Origin: HKCCE3408 sp039183205
GTDB taxonomy: Bacteria > Pseudomonadota > Alphaproteobacteria > Rhodobacterales > Rhodobacteraceae
NCBI GenBank assembly: GCA_039183205.1
Contig: JBCDBR010000001.1
Coordinates: 186,001-250,000, forward strand
Direction: 5' to 3'
Length of the DNA stretch: 64,000 nucleotides
Under the pieces are notes generated by a model that saw only the letters and a program-made list of their open reading frames with translations, searched no databases and was not told the origin of the DNA. This document shows, one piece after another, positions 1 through 10,600 of this stretch (position 1 is the first letter of the stretch; every line of letters starts with the position of its first letter). The translations under genes were made by a program, and so were the position numbers.

Positions 1-800
1 CGCAAATGGCCTTGGCGCGCGAGCAAAAATTGACCGATCTTGGCGGCGTCGTGGCCGCGGCCGCGCATGAATTGGGAACGCCTCTGGCAACCATCAAATT
101 GGTGTCGACCGAACTTGTCGATGAACTTAAACACCGCGCCGATCTCCAGGAAGATGCCAGACTGATCCGTGACCAGGCAGATCGCTGCCGCGATATCCTG
201 CGGTCGATGGGTCGGGCCGGCAAAGACGATCTGCATTTGCGCTCGGCCCCTTTGGGTGCGGTACTGAGAGAGGCGGTTGAGCCACATGCCGCGCGGGGAA
301 TTGAAGTGCATTACGCGCTTTCACCGGATGCTGATGCCGGCAACGAGCAGCCGGTTGTTCTGCGGTTGCCAGAGGTTATCCATGGGCTTCGCAATCTTGC
401 CCAGAATGGTGTGGATTTCGCGCGAAAACAGCTTTGGATTGAAGCATCCTGGACGGATGACACGATACGCATACGCATGATCGATGACGGTCCCGGTTAT
501 CCGGGGGATTTGTTGGGGCGATTGGGCGATCCGTTTCTGCGTGGTCGCCGCAGCGACCAGGGCATCGCGCGGCCAGGCTACGAAGGTATGGGCTTAGGTC
601 TTTTTATTGCCAAGACATTGCTTGAACGGTCTGGCGCAGAGATCGAGTTTCACAACGCGACCGACCCGTTCTTGTCCGATGACGAACGGAGCGAAAAGCG
701 CGGCGCTGTTGTCGTCGTTAGCTGGCCCCGCACAATGATCGCTGTGCCCGTGGACCAAACCGGCGCGGCGCTCGGAAAAAACCAACCAATTGCCATCTGA
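1..800 (+). CDS. regB: Redox sensor histidine kinase RegB/PrrB, C-terminal part (5' end outside window)
   Basis: This is the catalytic half of a membrane histidine kinase that phosphorylates the response regulator RegA and controls photosynthesis, respiration and carbon or nitrogen fixation genes in response to redox state. The reading frame is open to the window edge (frame starts at base 3), so the membrane domain lies upstream. Counting from the Met at base 6, the H-box AAAAHELGTPLA puts the phospho-accepting His at residue 21. Cys61 lies 40 residues later in ADRCRDIL, the same spacing as His225 and the redox-active Cys265 of Rhodobacter capsulatus RegB. An N-box (LRNLAQNGVDFA), a G1 box (DDGPGYP) and a G2 box (GMGLGLFIAK) follow. 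regA and senC are not visible and would be upstream. The identification is firm. Confidence 0.95.
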   Translation, partial: QMALAREQKLTDLGGVVAAAAHELGTPLATIKLVSTELVDELKHRADLQEDARLIRDQADRCRDILRSMGRAGKDDLHLRSAPLGAVLREAVEPHAARGIEVHYALSPDADAGNEQPVVLRLPEVIHGLRNLAQNGVDFARKQLWIEASWTDDTIRIRMIDDGPGYPGDLLGRLGDPFLRGRRSDQGIARPGYEGMGLGLFIAKTLLERSGAEIEFHNATDPFLSDDERSEKRGAVVVVSWPRTMIAVPVDQTGAALGKNQPIAI

Positions 801-834
801 TCGCGCCGCAACGCGCCGCAATTTCGATCAATTG

Positions 835-849
835 TTAACAGAGCATTAA
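835..849. promoter_or_regulatory. Perfect TTAA-N7-TTAA sequence (CtrA-type box) upstream of the PAS gene
   Basis: TTAA at 835-838 and TTAA at 846-849 are separated by exactly seven bases, which matches the CtrA consensus known from Caulobacter and other alphaproteobacteria. It sits in the 83-bp gap after regB, 34 bp before the GTG start of the PAS gene. That it binds CtrA is inference from the motif alone. Confidence 0.45.
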
Positions 850-883
850 TCAGTGTCCCTGAAGTTGGGGGGCGTAAAAATTA

Positions 884-2464
884 GTGTTGCTTGGTATGTC
901 CGATGAAATGTTCCCTGCAGTCATAGCGCTCCTTGCCTGCAGCACGATTGCAGCCGTCCTGGCCATCTTGGTCTCGCGGTGGCTGACCAAAGCGAGTAAC
1001 GCCAAGACCAGTTTCTCCGATCACGGGTCGTCCGAGGCACCGCGTGTCTACGAATTCCGCGACGGCTACCTTGTCTCTGATGCGTCCGAAAGCGACGTGT
1101 TTCTCGCCGACCCGACGGATCGCGCCGGCGCGTGGAGCGCTTTGTCCGACGTTTTGGTCCGCGTAAACCCCCAGATACGCAGCGCTTTCGATGTGTTGCA
1201 GCGCGCCGGACATGGCTTTTTGCTCTCCGGTCAGGCGGGACAGGATGAGCTTACGGTCAGTGGCACGGTCAATGGCGATGTCGTGCAGATCACGGTGGCG
1301 AACGCAAAAAAGAGCGATGGCAAAATACTGCTCGATGCAGAGAGCTTTCGCCAGCAGCGGATCGACGCCGAAGGCTTGCGCCAAACGGCAGATAGCATCG
1401 CTGTTGTTGCGTGGCGGGAAACCCGGGACGGGCAGATCACCTGGGCCAATGCAAGCTATTTTCGCTATCTCGAATCCTCTCAGGATGACACCGCTGTTCT
1501 GCGCTGGCCGCCGCGGCAGCTTTTTGGAAAAGAAATCCGGCCGCTTCCCGAGCCTGGGCAATCACGTCGCTGCGCCCTGGAAATGCGTAATCGCAAAGAC
1601 CCGATGTGGTTTGAGATCTCTGCGCAACCGTCGGGCGATGAGATCCTGTTAACGGCGCTGCCTGCGGAACGGTTGGTCGCGGCCGAGGACGCATTGCGGG
1701 ATTTTGTGCAAACCTTGTCGAAGACATTCGCGGATCTGCCAATTGGCTTGGCCATTTTCGACCGGCGGCGGGAATTGGTGCTGTTCAACCCGGCACTGGT
1801 GTCGCTTTCGACGATCGACGCGAAGTTCCTGTCGGCGCGTCCGACGCTCTATTCCTTTCTCGACCAATTGCGCGAAAAGCGCCAAATGCCAGAACCGAAG
1901 AATTACAAGGCCTGGCGCGAGAGCATCGCACAGCTCGAAGCCGATGCCGAAGAGGGCACATATCACGACCTTTGGACGTTGCCGATGGGCCAAACCTATC
2001 GCGTTATCGGCCGCCCGCACCCGGACGGCGCGATTGCGTTTATGTTCGAGGACATAAGCGCCGAAGTTTCGTTGACGCGCCAATTCCGGGCCGATCTCGA
2101 CCTCTATCAGGCTGCGATAGACCAAGACGAAATGGCGCTCGCAGTGTTTTCCGCGCAAGGTCAGCTTGTGATGTCAAACACCGCCTACGCTGATCTTTGG
2201 GGCCATGACCCGCGAGAGCTTTTGGGTGTGTTGACCCTAAAGGAAGCAACACAACGGTGGGAAGCCGTGACGATGCCAGCCCCGCTTTGGGGTGAGGTCC
2301 GCGACTTTGCAAATCAGCGACAGGACCGCGTGGTTTGGACCGACCTCATGCTGGTGCCCGGCCAGGGCGAGCTGTTTACACGTGTCTCACCGCTCAAAGG
2401 CGGCGCGACAATGCTGAGCTTCGAAGTCAGAACGCCGCAATCGCTGCCGGTGGAACCCGCCTAA
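884..2464 (+). CDS. Membrane-anchored protein with tandem PAS domains
   Basis: A 526-residue protein with one N-terminal membrane segment (about residues 8-28, VIALLACSTIAAVLAIL) followed by a long cytoplasmic part. Two PAS-like regions are recognisable. One is near residue 285 (LPIGLAIFDRRRELVLFNPA, PAS_7-like) and one near residue 410 (ALAVFSAQGQLVMSNTAYAD). An earlier stretch around residue 165-200 also looks PAS-like. The chain ends after the last PAS, so no histidine-kinase or output domain is present. Similar PAS proteins in this family of bacteria are sometimes compared with DivL, but I see no kinase core here. The GTG at 884 has a G-rich stretch at 867-872 as ribosome site; ATG at 896 is an alternative start. 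Role unknown; signal sensing is inferred from the domain content. Confidence 0.8.
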   Translation: MLLGMSDEMFPAVIALLACSTIAAVLAILVSRWLTKASNAKTSFSDHGSSEAPRVYEFRDGYLVSDASESDVFLADPTDRAGAWSALSDVLVRVNPQIRSAFDVLQRAGHGFLLSGQAGQDELTVSGTVNGDVVQITVANAKKSDGKILLDAESFRQQRIDAEGLRQTADSIAVVAWRETRDGQITWANASYFRYLESSQDDTAVLRWPPRQLFGKEIRPLPEPGQSRRCALEMRNRKDPMWFEISAQPSGDEILLTALPAERLVAAEDALRDFVQTLSKTFADLPIGLAIFDRRRELVLFNPALVSLSTIDAKFLSARPTLYSFLDQLREKRQMPEPKNYKAWRESIAQLEADAEEGTYHDLWTLPMGQTYRVIGRPHPDGAIAFMFEDISAEVSLTRQFRADLDLYQAAIDQDEMALAVFSAQGQLVMSNTAYADLWGHDPRELLGVLTLKEATQRWEAVTMPAPLWGEVRDFANQRQDRVVWTDLMLVPGQGELFTRVSPLKGGATMLSFEVRTPQSLPVEPA

Positions 2465-2517
2465 GCGCCCCAAGATGACCGCTTGCGGCGCTGGCCCCGG
2501 TTTGTAGACTGGCCGCT

Positions 2518-3033
2518 ATGACTGCGCCCGTCGCGACAGAGCCTCCTTGGCCGGCCGAAAAGCTGCGGCAATTGGTGCTGTCGAGTGAAACCGAAACCCG
2601 CGCATTGGCGGCCCGATTTTCAGATGTGATCGCACCCGGGGACATCCTTTTGCTGTCTGGTGCATTGGGAACGGGGAAAACGGCGTTCGCGCGTGCGCTG
2701 ATCCAGTCACGCCAAGGGACAATGGCAGATGATGTGCCGTCGCCCACGTTCACATTGGTGCAAACCTACGACGCCGGCGCCATCGAAATCTGGCATGCAG
2801 ATCTTTACCGCTTGGACGGACCGGATGACATTGCGGAACTCGGTTTGTTGGATGCCGCCGAGACGGCCGTATTGTTGGTCGAATGGCCAGAGAAAGCTGG
2901 GCCCATCTGGCCCGATACAGCAATGTGGATGCGATTTGACATGGCCGGCCAGGCGGCGCGACAGGTGGGACTTTACGGCAAGCCCGCATCCGTTAGCGCA
3001 CAACGTCTGCTGGCAGGTTTTCAGGTGCCATGA
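2518..3033 (+). CDS. tsaE: tRNA threonylcarbamoyladenosine biosynthesis ATPase TsaE
   Basis: TsaE is the ATPase partner of the TsaB-TsaD complex that makes the t6A modification at position 37 of ANN-decoding tRNAs. The 171-residue protein has the Walker A motif GALGTGKT at residues 48-55, the family motif SPTFTLVQTY, the DLYRL motif and an EWPE motif. The length is slightly above the usual 150-160, due to a longer N-terminus. Its stop overlaps the next start by ATGA at 3030-3033, so it is translated in a run with amgK and murU. Confidence 0.95.
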   Translation: MTAPVATEPPWPAEKLRQLVLSSETETRALAARFSDVIAPGDILLLSGALGTGKTAFARALIQSRQGTMADDVPSPTFTLVQTYDAGAIEIWHADLYRLDGPDDIAELGLLDAAETAVLLVEWPEKAGPIWPDTAMWMRFDMAGQAARQVGLYGKPASVSAQRLLAGFQVP

Positions 3034-3989
3034 CGACTGCGATTGAGGCTTTTTTGCGGACAAATGGGTGGCCGATTGTGCAGCGCGCGGCCTTTGCCAG
3101 CGACGCCTCCACGCGTCGCTATGAGCGGGTTCGCGATAGAACACGCTCCGCTGTTCTGATGATCGCGCCACCCGCTGAACATCTTGCCTTCGAACGGTTT
3201 CTCGGTATCGCCGCGTGGCTTCGTCGCCAAAACCTGTCGGCTCCGGAGATTTACGCAACAGATGTCGCGAAAGGTCTGATGCTCATGGAGGATTTCGGTG
3301 ACACGCTGATGGCCCGAATGGCGGCGAAACATCCGATGCAAGAAGCTATGCTCTACACAGCCGTGGGCCAAGTGGTGATCGATCTGGAAACGCGGCCGCC
3401 ACCTGGCTGGGTCCCGGTCCTGGACGCCGATGGGTTGTGCGATCTGATGGCCTTAGCTGCTGACGAGGCTTGCGCACCGCTTTCTTGGTCGCCGATCCGC
3501 GATGCCGTGCGCCCCGTCTTGCGTGACCATCTAAATGCGCCCGGCCCGCTCAGTCTGCGGGATCTGCATGCGGAAAACGTGGTTTGGTTGCCGGACCGGG
3601 TTGGATTGTGCCGCGTGGGTCTTTTGGATTTCCAAGACGCTGTTGTCGCGCCGCCTGGCTATGATCTGGCCTCGCTCGTCGATGATCCTCGGCGTGTTGT
3701 GCCGGAAAATCTGCGCGCCCAATTGATTGCCGATCACGCCGCCGCGACCGGCGCGGACCTTGTGCAATTCACGGCGCAGGTCAATTTGTTGAGCCTTGCC
3801 AGAAACGTCCGCATCCTTGGCATCTTTCGCCGTCTCGCGCGTGCGGGGGGCCGGACGCGATATCTTCAATTCATACCGAGAGCCGTGGCGTTAATCCGTC
3901 GCGCTTTGCGTCACGACGCGGCTGCACCGCTCCGCGCGCCTATCGCGCAGATCTTGCGGCATTACGAACCCGCGCGGTTGAGACAATGA
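3030..3989 (+). CDS. amgK: Anomeric N-acetylmuramate/N-acetylglucosamine kinase, AmgK-like
   Basis: A 319-residue member of the aminoglycoside/choline kinase fold. The catalytic loop RDLHAEN carries Asp178, His180 and Asn183, and a metal-binding DFQ motif starts at Asp200 (LLDFQDAV). The product lies directly before a MurU-like nucleotidyltransferase with a 4-base overlap. The AmgK-MurU pair phosphorylates recycled MurNAc at the anomeric carbon and then forms UDP-MurNAc, bypassing de novo synthesis and lowering fosfomycin sensitivity in pseudomonads. The assignment rests on both the kinase motifs and this gene pairing. Substrate specificity is not provable from the sequence; another small-molecule kinase is possible but less likely. 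Confidence 0.88.
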   Translation: MTTAIEAFLRTNGWPIVQRAAFASDASTRRYERVRDRTRSAVLMIAPPAEHLAFERFLGIAAWLRRQNLSAPEIYATDVAKGLMLMEDFGDTLMARMAAKHPMQEAMLYTAVGQVVIDLETRPPPGWVPVLDADGLCDLMALAADEACAPLSWSPIRDAVRPVLRDHLNAPGPLSLRDLHAENVVWLPDRVGLCRVGLLDFQDAVVAPPGYDLASLVDDPRRVVPENLRAQLIADHAAATGADLVQFTAQVNLLSLARNVRILGIFRRLARAGGRTRYLQFIPRAVALIRRALRHDAAAPLRAPIAQILRHYEPARLRQ

Positions 3990-4669
3990 CGTTGCCCGTT
4001 CTCATCCTTGCCGCCGGTTTCGGGACGAGAATGGGTGCTTTGACCGCCGATCGGCCCAAAGCGCTGATCGAGGTTGGTGGGCGGCCCTTGATCGATCACG
4101 CCTTGCAAGCTGCTGCTGGGGCGGGCGGCCCAATTGCCATGAACGCGCATTATCGCGCGGAACAGATCAAGGCGCATATGCAGGGCCGACCCGTGCATGT
4201 TTTGCACGAAGAGCCCGAGATTTTGGACAGCGGTGGGGCGTTGCGAAATGCGCTTCCGGTTTTGGGCGACGGGGCTGTTGGGACCTTAAATGCCGATGCC
4301 GTTTGGACGGGCGCCAACCCGTTCGATACGCTCAAGGCCGCCTGGCAATCGGCGCAAATGGGGGCATTGGTTTTGTTGGTGCCGACCAGCCGGGCCATCG
4401 GTCGCCGCGCGGGGGGCGATTTCGCCCTAAGCTCCTCCGGCAGGGTCACGCCGGATCGATCCGGGATGGTCTATACTGGCGCGCAGATCATGGATGCGGG
4501 CGTTGTTGCGCAATGGCCCGCAAAGGCCTTTTCGATGTGGGAGATCTGGACGGTGTTGATGCGGGAGGGTCGGCTTTTCGGCTGTATTCACCCAGGTCAC
4601 TGGGCCGATGTCGGACATGCTGCTGGCATCGCAACGGCCGAAGACATGTTGGACAAGGCCCGTGTTTGA
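3986..4669 (+). CDS. murU: N-acetylmuramate-1-phosphate uridylyltransferase, MurU-like
   Basis: A 227-residue sugar-phosphate nucleotidyltransferase. The nucleotide-binding loop GFGTRM at residues 11-16 and the RPKAL motif at residues 23-27 are those of the family. Its short length, without a C-terminal left-handed helix domain, fits MurU rather than GlmU. It starts in an ATGA overlap with amgK and ends inside the start of addB. It would convert MurNAc-1-phosphate and UTP to UDP-MurNAc in cytoplasmic wall recycling. A generic NTP-transferase role is the alternative. Confidence 0.88.
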   Translation: MTLPVLILAAGFGTRMGALTADRPKALIEVGGRPLIDHALQAAAGAGGPIAMNAHYRAEQIKAHMQGRPVHVLHEEPEILDSGGALRNALPVLGDGAVGTLNADAVWTGANPFDTLKAAWQSAQMGALVLLVPTSRAIGRRAGGDFALSSSGRVTPDRSGMVYTGAQIMDAGVVAQWPAKAFSMWEIWTVLMREGRLFGCIHPGHWADVGHAAGIATAEDMLDKARV

Positions 4670-7619
4670 TCAACACCCCACACCACGTGTGTTTTGCACG
4701 CCCCTTGGCGTCGATTTTTCGGCCGCGCTGATCGACGGTCTTGATGCGCGCCTGTCCGGCCAGCCGCCGCACGCGCTTGCACGGGTTGAGATCTTTGTGG
4801 CCTCAGACCGAATGCGCCGCCGCATCCAGTCGCTTTATGCCGAAAGAGAGGCCAGCTTTTTGCCGCGCCTGACGCCGGTCAACCGTATTGCCGAACGCCC
4901 GGAATTGCACGATTTGCCGAAAGCGATGACGCCCCTTGGCCTGCGCCTGAACCTGGTGCAGCTGATCGGAAAACTCTTGGATGCCGATGCGCGGCTCGCC
5001 CCGCGATCTGCTCTTTATGAATTGGCCGACAGCCTTGCGACATTGATGGCAGAGATGCACGAAGAAGGCGTGTCCCCAGATGCGATCATGGCGCTGCAAA
5101 CCGCGGAGCTGGCCAGCCATTGGCAGCGAAGTTCTGCCTTTCTGGGTTTAATCACGCGCTATTTCGCCGAGACCGCAGAGGCAATTCCCGCCGAGGCTCG
5201 GCTTGCCCGCGCTGTGACAAAGCTCGCGGCTTTGTGGCGCCATGCGCCGCCCCTCCACCCCGTGCTTGTGGCGGGTTCAACCGGATCGCGTGGGGCGACC
5301 GCACGGTTTATGGAAACCGTCGCACGTCTGCCGCAAGGGGCGGTGATCTTGCCGGGCATGGACGTCGATATGCCGGCCGAGGTCTGGGCGCGGCTTCGGG
5401 AAGACCGTCGAGGCGCGGGGTTGGCCGGTGAGGATCACCCGCAATTTCGACTGGGACGGTTTGCCGAGATCATGCAGGTTCCGCCGAACGCGGTTGAAGC
5501 TTGGACCGGCGACCGGCCGTTCGCGCCAGAGCGCAATGCCTGGATGTCGTTGGCGCTTCGGCCCGCACCGGTGACGGATGCGTGGCTGCTCGAGGCGCCG
5601 GCCTTGGCCAAGGCCGCACCCCCATCGGCTGCGTTTCAGGCCGTCACGCTGGTGGAGGCGCCATCCCCGCGGGCCGAGGCCTTAGCCATCGCTCTCCGCC
5701 TGCGTGAGGCGGCCGAAACGGGGCAGCGCGCAACACTTGTTACACCTGATCGCGGTCTGGCCCGCGCTGTAACGGCGGTGCTCGACCGATGGCATTTGAT
5801 GCCTGATGACAGTGCCGGATTGCCGCTCGACACAACCGCGCCTGGTCGCCTTTTGGCCTTGGTCGCCGATCTCATGGGCGGTCGCGGCGATGCGGTCGAA
5901 CTGCTCGCAATCCTGAAACATCCGCTGACCCATTCCGGGGATGGCCGCCGGCAGCATATTGCGCGCGTCGAAGCACTCGAACTGGAATGCCTGCGCGGTG
6001 GTGCGCTGCGGCCATCTCGCGACGATCTTCGGACTTGGGCGGACGGCTCTGGCCTGCCGGGCGCGCAGGACTGGGTCGATTGGATAGACCGTTCGATCCT
6101 TGAGGCGCAGGCGCAGGCGGCGCCGATGGAGCATCTGGTGGCTCAGCACATGGCCCGGACAGAGACGCTATGTGCCGGCGCAAATCCCGGCAGCACAACC
6201 ACGTTGTGGCAGGGCGAAGCGGGCCAAGTTGCGCTTGAACGGATGCGCACGGTGGCCGCGGAGGCGGCTGCCGCGGGCGTCATGACCGGCCGGGATTACC
6301 GCGATCTGATCACCGCGATCCTTGCCGATACCGAACTTCGTAATCCCGTGCGTCCCCATGCAGGCGTGATGATCTGGGGCGCGCTCGAAGCGCGCGTTCA
6401 AGGCGCGGATCTGATGATTTTGGGCGGGCTGAACGAAGGCGTTTGGCCGGCTACGGATGCCGCTGATCCTTGGCTGAACCGCGCATTGCGATCTCAGGTT
6501 GGGCTTCGCTTGCCGGACCGGCGTACCGGTCTCTCGGCGCATGATTTTCAGCAAGCCGCCGCTGCGCGGGAGGTTTGGTTTTCGCGCGCGTTACGCGATG
6601 CCGAGACCGAAACCGTGCCATCGCGGTGGCTCAATCGGCTGACCAATTTATTGAACGGCACCAACTCCGTGTCGAGAAATGCGCTGGCTGAGATGCGTCA
6701 GCGCGGCAAGGATCGGTTGGCTCAGGCGGCGCTGCTGGACGCGCCCGGTGCGCCGATCCCACGCGCCAAGCGGGTCGCCCCCGCCCCGCCAGCCGATGCC
6801 CGTCCACGGTCATTGTCGGTGACGCAAATCGAAAAGCTGATCCGCGACCCGTTCGCCATCTACGCGGAAAAAGTGCTCCGCCTTCGACCGCTAAAGCCAC
6901 TGCGTCCCGAGGCCGATCCACGGCTGAAGGGCGAGGTGATGCATAAAATACTGCAACGTTTTGTGTCCGAGACCGAAGGCGGTCTCCCGGAAGATGCAGA
7001 AATGCTGTTGATCGACATCGCCGAGGCGGAGTTGCGGCGTGCCCGGGAATGGCCCGTCGCGCGCCATCTTTGGCTCCAAACCATCAAGCGCGTTGCCCGC
7101 AGTTTTGTGGTCGCGGAGGCCGACAGGCGGGCCTATGCAAATCCTTTTGCCCAAGAGATCTCTGGTGCGGCACAGTTCCTTCCGCTTGATGTCACGTTGC
7201 GCGGGAAAGCCGATCGGATCGACAGGCTCGCCGATGGCCGCTTGGCGATCTATGACTACAAATCCGGCGCCGTTCCGACCAAACAGGTCGAACGTCTGTT
7301 TAACAAACAGCTCCGCCTTGAGGCCGCGATGGCCGCGCGCGGCGCATTCACAAAGGCGCCGGCCGAAACCGCTCGGGTGGCGTTTCTGGGGTTAAACCGA
7401 TCAAGGCCGGAATATGTGATCGACATAACGCCTGCGACCAATTCCGAGACGGCGCGCGATTTGATGCAGCTTTGGGCGCGGTACCTGGACGAGGCTCAAG
7501 GCTTTGCGCCGCGCCGCGCGATGCAGAACGTCGGTTGGCCGAGCGACTACGAACATCTTGCCCGTTACGGCGAATGGGATGATAGCGATCCGATTGCAAC
7601 GCGAAAGGTCGGGCGGTGA
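4662..7619 (+). CDS. addB: Double-strand break repair protein AddB (alpha type)
   Basis: AddB is the helicase-like and nuclease subunit of AddAB, which resects DNA double-strand breaks for RecA loading. I chose the GTG at 4662, overlapping the murU stop by eight bases, because the protein then begins close to the conserved PRVFCTPLG segment; an upstream ATG at 4608 lies inside murU. The result is 985 residues, as usual for this group. No canonical Walker A is visible at the N-terminus, as is common in alpha-type AddB. The C-terminal PD-(D/E)XK nuclease is seen as GEVMHKILQRF and then GKADRIDRL followed by IYDYKSG. addA follows in a GTGA overlap, so the two subunits are translationally coupled. 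Confidence 0.95.
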   Translation: MFDQHPTPRVFCTPLGVDFSAALIDGLDARLSGQPPHALARVEIFVASDRMRRRIQSLYAEREASFLPRLTPVNRIAERPELHDLPKAMTPLGLRLNLVQLIGKLLDADARLAPRSALYELADSLATLMAEMHEEGVSPDAIMALQTAELASHWQRSSAFLGLITRYFAETAEAIPAEARLARAVTKLAALWRHAPPLHPVLVAGSTGSRGATARFMETVARLPQGAVILPGMDVDMPAEVWARLREDRRGAGLAGEDHPQFRLGRFAEIMQVPPNAVEAWTGDRPFAPERNAWMSLALRPAPVTDAWLLEAPALAKAAPPSAAFQAVTLVEAPSPRAEALAIALRLREAAETGQRATLVTPDRGLARAVTAVLDRWHLMPDDSAGLPLDTTAPGRLLALVADLMGGRGDAVELLAILKHPLTHSGDGRRQHIARVEALELECLRGGALRPSRDDLRTWADGSGLPGAQDWVDWIDRSILEAQAQAAPMEHLVAQHMARTETLCAGANPGSTTTLWQGEAGQVALERMRTVAAEAAAAGVMTGRDYRDLITAILADTELRNPVRPHAGVMIWGALEARVQGADLMILGGLNEGVWPATDAADPWLNRALRSQVGLRLPDRRTGLSAHDFQQAAAAREVWFSRALRDAETETVPSRWLNRLTNLLNGTNSVSRNALAEMRQRGKDRLAQAALLDAPGAPIPRAKRVAPAPPADARPRSLSVTQIEKLIRDPFAIYAEKVLRLRPLKPLRPEADPRLKGEVMHKILQRFVSETEGGLPEDAEMLLIDIAEAELRRAREWPVARHLWLQTIKRVARSFVVAEADRRAYANPFAQEISGAAQFLPLDVTLRGKADRIDRLADGRLAIYDYKSGAVPTKQVERLFNKQLRLEAAMAARGAFTKAPAETARVAFLGLNRSRPEYVIDITPATNSETARDLMQLWARYLDEAQGFAPRRAMQNVGWPSDYEHLARYGEWDDSDPIATRKVGR

Positions 7620-10600
7620 CGATGGATGCTGCCACGCGCGCGCAAGTGGACGCCGCAGACCCTGCTCAGTCGGCTTGGTTGATGGCGAATGCCGGGTCGG
7701 GCAAGACGCGGGTTCTGACAAACCGGGTCGCGTGGCTCCTCCTAAACGGAGCCCGGCCCGAGCGCATTTTGTGCCTAACGTTCACCAAGGCGGCCGCGTC
7801 AGAGATGCAAAACAGGCTCTTTGCGCAGCTCGGCGAATGGTCGATGCTAGCCGATGCCGATGTGAGTGCAAGACTTGCCGAAATGGGCGTGCCGACCAAA
7901 GACCGCGATGCCGCCCGATTGCGCCAAGCGCGCACGCTTTTTGCCCGCGCGATCGAGGCCCCGGGCGGTCTGAAAATCCAAACAATTCACGCCTTCGCGG
8001 CCAGCGTTTTGCGTCGGTTCCCGTTGGAGGCAGGGGTTTCGCCCGGATTTCAGGAAATTGAGGACAGGGCGCAAGTGATCCTGATGGACACTGTGCTCGA
8101 AGCGATGGCGGACGGTGCCGATGGCGCCGTCGTGGCCGGGGTCGCTGCCTTTACAAACGGCAATGATTTGCGCGGATTGATGCGAGCCGTATTGGACCGA
8201 CGGGCGGCCTTCAATGGCCCGATGCCGGATTTCGACGCCCATTTGGGCCTGCCTGCGGGCCTCACGCCAGAGAACGTTTTGGCCGATACCATAATTGGCG
8301 GAGAGCAGGCCCTGTGCCGACGCGTCGTGGATCGTCTCGACCCCGAGATCGACCGGCAAAAGTCGATCGCGGACAGACTTTCATCCTTTCCGTGGAACGC
8401 GCCAGATTTGGAAAGTCTTGCGATTTTGGAATCGGTGCTGCTTTCCGGCGAAAAAGCAAAGCAGCCCTTCACGGCCAAAATCGGGACCTTCGTCAATGCA
8501 AGTGTGCGCGCAGCACTGAGCGACGATCTTGCGTCACTCGAAGCGTTCATGTCCCGGGTTGAGGCGGCCCGCGCGCGGCGCGTTGCGTTGTTAACGGCCG
8601 ATCGTAGCCGTGCGTTGCACCGCTTTGCGCGTGCGTTCCTGCTTGCCTATGACGCGGCCAAGGCGGCGCGCGGTTGGCTTGATTTTAGTGATCTGATCCG
8701 GCGCGCCCGCGCAGTTTTGACCGACCAAACGATTGCGCCTTGGGTGCTTTACCGGCTCGATGGCGGCATCGATCATCTCTTGGTCGACGAATCCCAAGAC
8801 ACGTCGCCCGAGCAATGGGAGGTCATGCAGGCGCTGACCGAGGAGTTTGCGGCCGGAAAAGGCGCGCGGGACGATACGGCCCGAACCCTTTTCATCGTCG
8901 GCGATGTCAAGCAATCGATCTATTCGTTCCAAGGCGCCGACCCGTCGGCATTTGATCGCATGCGCGATCACTTTCGTGCGCAACTCAACGACAGCCCCGC
9001 GCCGTTGCGGCAGCATGAGCTGGTCTATTCCTTTCGATCCGCGCCAGTGATTTTGCAGCTTGTCGACGAGGTCGCGGCGCAATCTGGGCGCACCGGGCTG
9101 GGATCGGATGTTCGCCATGCCGCGTTTCACCCCGATCTGCCGGGCCGCATCGATATCTGGCCGCCGGTTGAGGCCGCAGAGGAAAAAGCCGCTGAAACCG
9201 CATGGTACGATCCGGTCGATCTGGTGGCACCCGATGACCCGGTGGCGCGCATGGCCCGTCAGGTTGGCGCTTTCGTCGCCGAAACCTTGGCCGCGCCAGC
9301 GCTGATCCGGGATGGCGCGATGTCCCGCCCCGCCGATGCCGGCGACATCCTGATTTTGGTGCGCAAACGCGGCCCGCTGTTTTTTCGCATTATCGAGGAC
9401 ATAAAGTCTCGCGATCTGCCGATTTTGGGCGCCGACCGGTTTGAAGTGACCGAACAATTGGCAGTTAAGGATCTCATCGCATTAATGCGCATTCTGGCCA
9501 CACAGGCCGATGATTTGTCGCTGGCGGCGGTTCTGCGCTCGCCGATGTTTGGCTGGGATGATGATGCGCTCTTTCGGCTGGCCCATGGCCGTGACGGCGT
9601 ACTTTGGGCGGCATTGCCAGATGGACCGACGGCAGAGATTTTGCAAGATCTCCGCAAGCGCGCGGGGCATTTGCGCCCTTATGATCTGCTAGAACGCGCT
9701 TTGGGATACTGGAACTTGCGGCCGCGAATGCTCGCCCGATTGGGCGCAGAGGCGGAGGATGGTATCGACGCCCTGTTGCACCAAGCCTTGGTCTATGAAC
9801 GGACCGAAGTTCCAAGTCTGACCGGCTTTCTGGCCTGGCTCGAGGCCGATGAGCTAAAGGTCAAACGCGATGCGGCGCGTGCGACGGGACAAGTTCGGGT
9901 CATGACGGTCCATGGTGCAAAGGGCTTAGAGGCGCCCATCGTCGTTCTACCGGAAACTGGGCTCCACAAAGGCCGCGCGCCCGCTGTGAATTTGGTGGAG
10001 CCGCAAGGTGCGCCGGTCATGTGGCCCGGACCTGCCGCGGAGGTGCCTGAGCCCTTGAGGCAACCGCTTCTGGACCGTAAGGCCGCTGATCTGGCCGAAC
10101 AGGACCGCCTGCTTTACGTCGCCATGACCCGTGCGGCGCAATGGTTGGTTGTTGGGGCGACAGGTCCCGTGATGCGCAAGGATGGCAACAAGGAAACCGA
10201 TACGTGGTTTGGAGCAATCGAAAGCGCCGCTACAGCCATAGGCGCGACAGCGCATGCCATGCCGGGCGGGCAGGGATGGCGGCTGGAGACCGGAGATTGG
10301 CCACAGGCAGTTCCAACAGGCGCCAAGGAGGACAGAGCGCCGCCTTTGCCGGACTGGGCCACGGCACGTGCGCCGCATCTTGCGACACCTGCGGCCCGCG
10401 CGCCGTCGGAGTTGGGCGGTGCGAAGGCCATGCCCGGCGATCCAGGCGCACTTGATGAGACCGCCGCACTGCGCCGCGGGCGCTTGATACATTTGTTGCT
10501 GGAGCATCTGCCAGAATTACCGCCGGCGTCATGGGTGGGCGCGGCGCCGGGGATCGTGGCGATGGACGGGCCCCAGATACCGGACGCCGCGGAGATGGCG

